Positions 59,451 through 64,000 of a stretch of DNA of 64,000 nt are shown here, piece after piece. The stretch's first letter is position 1. The number at the start of each line of letters is the position of its first letter. The DNA lies in the NCBI GenBank assembly GCA_963703745.1, contig CAVPFL010000003.1, forward strand, positions 558,001-622,000, given 5' to 3'. The position numbers and the translations under genes are program-made. A model generated the notes under the pieces. It made no database searches and was not told where the DNA came from. It worked only from the letters and a program-made list of their open reading frames with translations. The stretch is from AP-15 sp963703745. GTDB lineage: Bacteria > Pseudomonadota > Alphaproteobacteria > ATCC43930 > CGMCC-115725.

Positions 59451-60119
59451 GTGATACTCGCCTGCCCGGCCTGCCGGACCCGTTATCTCGTCGAGGAACA
59501 GGAACTGAACCGGCCAGCGGGCCGCACCGTGCGCTGTGCGATCTGTGGCCATACCTGGCACCGTCCCCTGCCTCTGCAACTGCGCGACCGAGAGCCGGCT
59601 GTGCCCCCCGCCGCCCCGCGCATCGAGCCCGGGCTCGATGTTCCGCCCCGCCCGGGGCCCGTGCCGGTCCCTGCATCGCGACGTCGCCCGCGTGGCAGGC
59701 AGACGGTGGGTTGGATCGTGCTGGGCGTGATAGTCGCGTTGCTCGCCTTTGCCATCCTCGCCGCGATCATCGCCCGCAAGGAAGTGGTGGCGATGTGGCC
59801 GGCAGCGGCTCGGCTTTATGCTTTGGCCGGTCTGGCGGCCGCCTCGCCGGGGCCCGCACTCGAGCTCGCGAAGATCGCACCGACACGCACCGCCGAGGGC
59901 TTGATCATCGAGGGCGACATCATCAACGCCGGAAGCACGGTCCGCGATGTGCCGCGGCTTCGGGTAGCGCTGCGCGATCCGGCCGAGAAGGAGACCCAGT
60001 TCAAAATAATCGATCCGCCCACCGCTCGGTTGGGGCCGGGCGAAACCGCGCACTTCAAGACATCGTTCGACCATCCCGACGAGGCCGCGACCGGTGTCTT
60101 GGTGACCTTCGCGAGGTGA
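59451..60119 (+). CDS. MJ0042-type zinc-ribbon and DUF3426-like membrane protein
   Basis: 222 residues from GTG at 59451. The N-terminal zinc ribbon has two CxxC pairs, LACPACRTRYLVEEQELN and VRCAICGHTWHR. A Pro-rich linker, a single membrane helix (GWIVLGVIVALLAFAILAAI, about 85-105) and a periplasmic DUF3426-like beta domain (IEGDIINAGSTVRDVPRLRV) follow. This layout is common in alphaproteobacteria near cell-division genes. Function unknown. Confidence 0.85.
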   Translation: MILACPACRTRYLVEEQELNRPAGRTVRCAICGHTWHRPLPLQLRDREPAVPPAAPRIEPGLDVPPRPGPVPVPASRRRPRGRQTVGWIVLGVIVALLAFAILAAIIARKEVVAMWPAAARLYALAGLAAASPGPALELAKIAPTRTAEGLIIEGDIINAGSTVRDVPRLRVALRDPAEKETQFKIIDPPTARLGPGETAHFKTSFDHPDEAATGVLVTFAR

Positions 60120-60192
60120 GGCGAACGCAAATACAACGAAAATCGCAATCCCGTCCTCAACTGACGAAATAGCCGGGCGCAAGAACTAGGAG

Positions 60193-61323
60193 ATGCCCGA
60201 AGTAGATCCACGACGGCGCTACACGGCCAATCTTCAAGGCGAGGTCGACAGTGCCGCACTCTATCGCACCCTCGCGCAAACCGAGAAAAATCCGCAATTG
60301 GCGCAGGTTTACCGGCGGTTGGCAGCGATCGAGGAGGCCCATGCCGAATACTGGAAGAGCCACATCGAGGCGATCGATCACCGCGTGCCGAAGCTGCGCC
60401 CAGGTTTCCGGACCCGCGCGCTCGGATGGTTGGCGCGACGCTTCGGCCCCGCTTTCGTGCTGCCGACGATCGATACGCTCGAGCACCTGGACAGCGGTAC
60501 CTACGATGCGCAGCCAGAGGCTGTCGCCGGTGGACTGCCGGCCGCCGAGCGATCGCATGCCCGCATCATCGAGGCGCTGGCTGCAGGCGCGCCAGGCGCG
60601 CTCAGTGGCGCTACGCTCGCACGCCTTGAGGGCCGGCATCGCGGGATGGGCGGCAACGCATTGCGCGCCGCCGTGCTCGGCGCCAACGACGGGCTCGTCT
60701 CGAATATGAGCCTGGTCATGGGGGTTGCAGGGGCGGATCTCGCACCCCATGCGATCCTGGTCACCGGTCTCGCCGGGCTCTTGGCCGGCGCCTGCTCGAT
60801 GGCGCTCGGCGAATGGCTGTCGGTCAACACTGCGCGCGAGTCCGCGCAGCGCCAGATCGCTACCGAGGCCGACGAGCTCGAACAGGTTCCAGAGGAGGAA
60901 AAGGAGGAGCTGTCGCTGATTTACCAGGCGAAGGGGTTACCCGAGGATCTGGCCAAATCGCTGGCGGAGAAACTGATCACCAACAAAAAGACCGCCCTGG
61001 ATACTTTGGTCCGCGAGGAGCTGGGGATCAACCCCGATGAGCTCGGCGGTTCGGCCTGGACAGCCGGTGGCACGTCGTTCCTGCTGTTCTCGCTTGGGGC
61101 GATTTTTCCGGTGGCGCCGTATTTCGCATTGTCAGGGGTGCCCGCGGTGATCGCCAGCCTGGCGGCGAGCGGGCTGGCGTTGTTTGTGATCGGCGCCGGC
61201 ACGACATTGTTCACCGGACGTGGGGTTCTGTCTTCCGGAGTGCGCCAGCTACTGGTTGGTTTTGCCGCCGCCGGTGTGACGTTCGGGCTCGGCAAGCTGA
61301 TCGGGGTCGCCGTCACCAGCTGA
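60193..61323 (+). CDS. mbfA: membrane-bound ferritin-like/VIT1 iron exporter MbfA
   Basis: 376 residues. An N-terminal ferritin-like (rubrerythrin) domain with iron ligands in EVDSAALYRTLAQTEKN and AIEEAHAEYWKSHIEAID (about 15-60) is joined to a VIT1/CCC1 domain with GANDGLVSNMSLVMGVAGA, GACSMALGEWLSVNTARES and several C-terminal helices. MbfA exports iron under high-iron or acid stress in rhizobia, controlled by Irr there. No Irr box was recognised here. AGGAG abuts the ATG with almost no spacing, which would lower translation. Confidence 0.93.
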   Translation: MPEVDPRRRYTANLQGEVDSAALYRTLAQTEKNPQLAQVYRRLAAIEEAHAEYWKSHIEAIDHRVPKLRPGFRTRALGWLARRFGPAFVLPTIDTLEHLDSGTYDAQPEAVAGGLPAAERSHARIIEALAAGAPGALSGATLARLEGRHRGMGGNALRAAVLGANDGLVSNMSLVMGVAGADLAPHAILVTGLAGLLAGACSMALGEWLSVNTARESAQRQIATEADELEQVPEEEKEELSLIYQAKGLPEDLAKSLAEKLITNKKTALDTLVREELGINPDELGGSAWTAGGTSFLLFSLGAIFPVAPYFALSGVPAVIASLAASGLALFVIGAGTTLFTGRGVLSSGVRQLLVGFAAAGVTFGLGKLIGVAVTS

Positions 61324-61649
61324 ACCGAGGTCAGCCCTCCAGCGACGGGAGGCCGCTCCCTATCGGCGGCTCCGCCGAGCCTAATCGACACACCTTTCGG
61401 ATCGCGCCATCTTAGGGTCAAGATCGAAGCTTATCATCCTCGCAAAGGCAGGACCCTCGTCAAGGCAGCTGTTCCCGGTTTGGCGTCAAAAATTGGTCAG
61501 AAATTCCCGGTTCGCGATGCGCAAAGAAGTGCCCTTGGGCGAACAAGTATTTGATTACGCAGGATTTATCGGTGGCGCATACGGTCGCGCTGCGATTTTT
61601 TCCCGGTATTTTCCCGCATAAGCGGGTAATTCGCACGCCTGTCGGATCG
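61324..61649. other. convergent intergenic region after mbfA
   Basis: 326 bp between two converging genes. A perfect 7-bp stem TCGGCGG/CCGCCGA with two-base loop lies at 61363-61378 without a T-run. The rest holds an AT-rich stretch. No gene. Confidence 0.4.
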
Positions 61650-62336
61650 CTACCAGTTGACGTGGGTGCGGGCGAGAAACTCTGCCCGGGCGAGCCGACG
61701 CTGTAGTTCCAGCCGCTCAGTCACCGTCAACGGCTTCCATAGACCCTGACCTCGACCGACAATCTTCAGGCGGCGGCCATCGAAGACTAGCAGCCCGTCG
61801 AGCCCGGTTTCGTCGAGGGTCCAGTTTCGCACCGGCCCGCTGTCGATGTGGATGAAGCCCGAATGGGGATACCACCCGACACCGCCGCACTGCATCGCAC
61901 GGGCCGCATTCATCGCCACGGGGAGTTTGGAGTCGAGGCGCACATCGAGCGCGCGGCCCAAGATATGCTGACTGTGCTCGGCCACCCCGAAGGTGGTGCG
62001 CGCCAGCATCGCATTGGTCTCGGCGGTGCGATAGGCGGACAGGATCGTCGCGCTGGTTTGACCGACCGCGTCGAGAACATCGGCGAGAAAATCGATCACG
62101 CCGACATCCATCTGCGTCTGTTCGCCCGAGTGATGATCCCGCAGAAAGACGCAGAGTTCTTCCATCACCCGATCGATCGGACCGTCATCGTTGCGATAGG
62201 TCCCCTCGAAGGTCTCGCCCGTATTGGCGTTGGCGAGGCGGAGGCGGCGCAGCCTCGGCGGACGCGCTATGGCGCGTGCCGTCGATGGCCATGCCGCCAA
62301 CCCCGCAGCGAGGGAGAGAAAATGACGTCGGTCCAT
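61650..62336 (-). CDS. DUF882/YcbK family M15-like peptidase
   Basis: 228 residues. The N-terminus MDRRHFLSLAAGLAAWPSTA carries an RRxFL twin-arginine signal, so the protein is exported folded. The catalytic domain shows AEHSQHILGRALDVRL (first zinc His and Asp, about 118-134) and YPHSGFIHIDSGPVRNW (second His and Asp), as in M15/VanY-type murein peptidases. Probably acts on peptidoglycan. Adjacent to the TIGR02302-type gene, a pairing I recall from alphaproteobacteria. Confidence 0.9.
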   Translation of the reverse strand: MDRRHFLSLAAGLAAWPSTARAIARPPRLRRLRLANANTGETFEGTYRNDDGPIDRVMEELCVFLRDHHSGEQTQMDVGVIDFLADVLDAVGQTSATILSAYRTAETNAMLARTTFGVAEHSQHILGRALDVRLDSKLPVAMNAARAMQCGGVGWYPHSGFIHIDSGPVRNWTLDETGLDGLLVFDGRRLKIVGRGQGLWKPLTVTERLELQRRLARAEFLARTHVNW

Positions 62337-62357
62337 CGGCCTCGTCCCCGGTCGACC

Positions 62358-64000
62358 TTAAAACCGTTTCAGTAGGCGTTCGATATAGTCGAGCTCGATC
62401 TCTGGACGGGTGCGCTCGCCGGCGCGGCGGCGCAGCTCGTCGAGGATCTCGCGTGCCTTTTGCAAGGTGTTCTGATCAGGGATCTTGACATCTCCTTGAT
62501 CGAAAGTGCCGTTGTTCGACATCGGGCGGCCCAGAGGGTCGCGCTCGACCTGATCCCTCGGCTCGCTGTCGGTGGCTCCGACATCATTATCGTCAGGATT
62601 GCCGCGACCTAGGCGTTGCTGCATCTGCTGGGCGAATTCACGCGCCGCCTGTTGCAGTTGATCGAGGGCTTCGGTTTGCGGCCCAATCGCTTCCCCTGGC
62701 TGGCGGCGTTGCAACGCCTCGGTCGCATCCCGCATCGCCCTTTCCGCGCGCCCGAGGGGCTCGGGAATTTCTCCGAACCCATCGCCCAGCCGGCGCATCA
62801 TATCGCCGAGCGTGCGCCGCAGACCCTCCTGCTGACCAGCGGCGTCTCCCATCTCAGGGGTAGCATCTTGCTGATCGCCACCTTGCTGCCCGCGCTGACC
62901 CATCCGGCCTTGCTGGCCTTGCTGCTGTGCGCGGAAGCTACGGTCGAGCAGCTGCTGCTGGCGCTTCATCAAATCATGCATGCCGCGCATCATCTGTTGG
63001 GCCTGGCTCGACCCGCTCTGCTGCATTTGTCCGGGCTTGGCCATGCGCAGGTTTTCGAGCATGTTCTGCAGCTGCGACAGGAGCTCGCGCGCCTGATCGC
63101 GCGCGCCGTCACGGGCGAGCTCGCGGGCCCGGTCGAGCATCCGCTGCAGATCGCGGCTGGTAACAATTCGCGACGGATCGACCGGCTGCTGCGCTTGGTC
63201 CGGATTGCGCGCCAGATTCTCGGCGAGAGCCTGCAGATAACGGTCGAGCGCCTGTTGCAACTCACGCATCAAACGGTCGATCTCCTCGTCGGGCGCGTTT
63301 TTCGCGAGCGCATCCTGCAGCTCCTGCTGCAGGCGCCGCAACTCGCGCTCGGCCAACGACATGCTCCCGTCCTCGACGCGCAACGCCGTATCCCACAGTA
63401 GCTGCTCGACTTCGGCAATCGACTTGTCGTCGTCATTCAATCGCAGACGCTCCTCGGCGAGGCGCAATCCAAGAAATACGATCGTGTCGTCTCGATAAAG
63501 ACCTGGCCGTTCGCGGAGATCGCCGAGCGTGTCGGCCACCGCTGCGCGCGAGCCGGGGTCGATCACCAGCTCTTTGCGCTGATCGATGATCGCCCGCGCG
63601 ACCGGATGGTTGAAGACGCGTTCCGGCAGCTTCATACGAACTGGGTCGCTCTGTCCGGTCTGCCCCAGCGCGTCGGTGGCGACTAGCCAAATCTCGACCG
63701 GCAGGCCGGCCCAGGGATGCGGTGTCAAATCGTGATAACTGGTCGCCTGGGCTTCTTTAAGATGCAGTCCCGGCAAAGGTACCTCGATCTCGATCGGCTC
63801 GTCGGGTTTGCCGCCGTCGCGCCGGATCACTACCTTCACGCCCTCGACCCCGTAATCGTCGCTTGCCTGATAGTCGATCCGCAGCGCTGCCCGCGGTGTT
63901 GCCGCAGGGGGCTTGGCAAAGGCGATCTTGGGCGGATTGTCGGGAATGATTTCGATTGGCCAGCTGCCGAGCGTCGTGCCGGCCTGGATCACCTCGAGCT
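62358..64000 (-). CDS. TIGR02302 family (DUF4175-like) protein, C-terminal part
   Basis: Runs off the window edge, with 547 codons visible. IRIDYQASDDYGVEGVKVVI, LPERVFNHPVARAIIDQRKE and GLRLAEERLRLNDDDKSIAE, followed by a long Gln-rich coiled-coil region (MQQSGSSQAQQMMRGMHDLM and QQGQQGRMGQRGQQGGDQQD) and RAGERTRPEIELDYIERLLK at the end, fit TIGR02302. These are inner-membrane proteins with N-terminal helices (outside this window). Function unknown. Frame open at the boundary; GTG at 63992 is likely internal. Confidence 0.88.
   Translation of the reverse strand, partial: LEVIQAGTTLGSWPIEIIPDNPPKIAFAKPPAATPRAALRIDYQASDDYGVEGVKVVIRRDGGKPDEPIEIEVPLPGLHLKEAQATSYHDLTPHPWAGLPVEIWLVATDALGQTGQSDPVRMKLPERVFNHPVARAIIDQRKELVIDPGSRAAVADTLGDLRERPGLYRDDTIVFLGLRLAEERLRLNDDDKSIAEVEQLLWDTALRVEDGSMSLAERELRRLQQELQDALAKNAPDEEIDRLMRELQQALDRYLQALAENLARNPDQAQQPVDPSRIVTSRDLQRMLDRARELARDGARDQARELLSQLQNMLENLRMAKPGQMQQSGSSQAQQMMRGMHDLMKRQQQLLDRSFRAQQQGQQGRMGQRGQQGGDQQDATPEMGDAAGQQEGLRRTLGDMMRRLGDGFGEIPEPLGRAERAMRDATEALQRRQPGEAIGPQTEALDQLQQAAREFAQQMQQRLGRGNPDDNDVGATDSEPRDQVERDPLGRPMSNNGTFDQGDVKIPDQNTLQKAREILDELRRRAGERTRPEIELDYIERLLKRF

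Noticed and set aside
61480..61560. Short frame ASKIGQKFPVRDAQRSALGR in the gap after mbfA
   Set aside because: It has no start, no ribosome site, and lies in a dispersed-repeat-like AT-rich segment; not defensible as a gene.
46..64000. CRISPR arrays, prophage, integrative element boundaries, rRNA
   Set aside because: No evenly spaced direct repeats, no phage structural genes, no integrase, and no rRNA sequence were seen. The only mobile features are one IS3 element and a RAYT with REPs.

Overview
This 64 kb window is GC-rich and gene-dense, and it looks like the chromosome of a free-living alphaproteobacterium. I lean towards Rhodospirillales or Hyphomicrobiales, but that is inference from gene content only. 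Supporting signs are a SciP/DUF1153-type regulator, a Caulobacter-style cpa/tad pilus cluster, an MbfA-type ferritin/VIT iron exporter, a TIGR02302-type protein beside a DUF882 protein, an msbA-DUF374-waaA-lpxK-lpxL lipid A block, a B12-dependent ribonucleotide reductase, and extensive acyl-CoA and branched-chain amino-acid transport genes.

Layout. 0-13 kb (minus strand): a SciP-like gene, then a long Flp/Tad pilus cluster that reads, in transcription order, two Flp pilins, cpaA, cpaB, cpaE, cpaF, tadB, tadC, a Tad/TadG-like protein, two TadE-like proteins and a membrane methyltransferase. No secretin (cpaC/rcpA) or cpaD lies in the cluster. Upstream are an ECF sigma factor and two membrane or secreted proteins of unknown role. 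13-19 kb: tRNA-Val, a CocE/NonD hydrolase, small secreted proteins, an intact IS3-family element with 3-bp target duplication, and a cystathionine beta-lyase-like enzyme. 19-21 kb: two tandem enolase-superfamily (mandelate racemase-type) paralogues. 21.5-23.6 kb: a scrambled patch with an intact single-domain response regulator, a receiver-domain remnant, a metzincin-like protease and a second, frameshifted copy of the regulator, mixed with palindromic repeats. 23.8-31 kb: an MscS channel, a CoA-transferase plus crotonase pair, ArfB, an ATP-dependent DNA ligase and a phosphoribosyltransferase. 31-35 kb: an RMD1-like protein, debris of small (toxin-antitoxin-like) genes including a frameshifted hicA beside intact hicB, and a class III dioxygenase. 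35-46 kb: the lipid A/Kdo block, aquaporin, class II RNR, PlsC and a YdcF-like protein. 46-54.4 kb: a branched-chain amino-acid type ABC transporter with three tandem substrate-binding proteins, interrupted between livH and livF by a REP-associated tyrosine transposase flanked by REP copies. 54.8-62.3 kb: a FadJ-type bifunctional enzyme, two acyl-CoA dehydrogenases, a zinc-ribbon membrane protein, MbfA and a DUF882 protein. The window ends inside a TIGR02302-type gene.

Functional themes. Surface biology is represented by the Tad pilus, lipid A synthesis and export, phospholipid acyltransferases and channels. Scavenging and catabolism are represented by the Liv transporter, beta-oxidation, CoA-transferase, hydrolase, dioxygenase and enolase-superfamily enzymes. 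I did not find a clearly new defence or mobile system. The most interesting signals are: (i) a roughly 50-bp element shared by the upstream regions of the SciP-like gene and the flp pilin operon; (ii) the REP/RAYT unit inside the liv operon; (iii) the duplicated, partly decayed response-regulator locus; (iv) enzymes lacking canonical catalytic residues (KxK to KxQ in both enolase paralogues, both Glu lost in one crotonase); (v) a second shared upstream element before the hydrolase and fadJ genes. All family calls are from reading motifs, without database searches. Identities and counts were done by hand.
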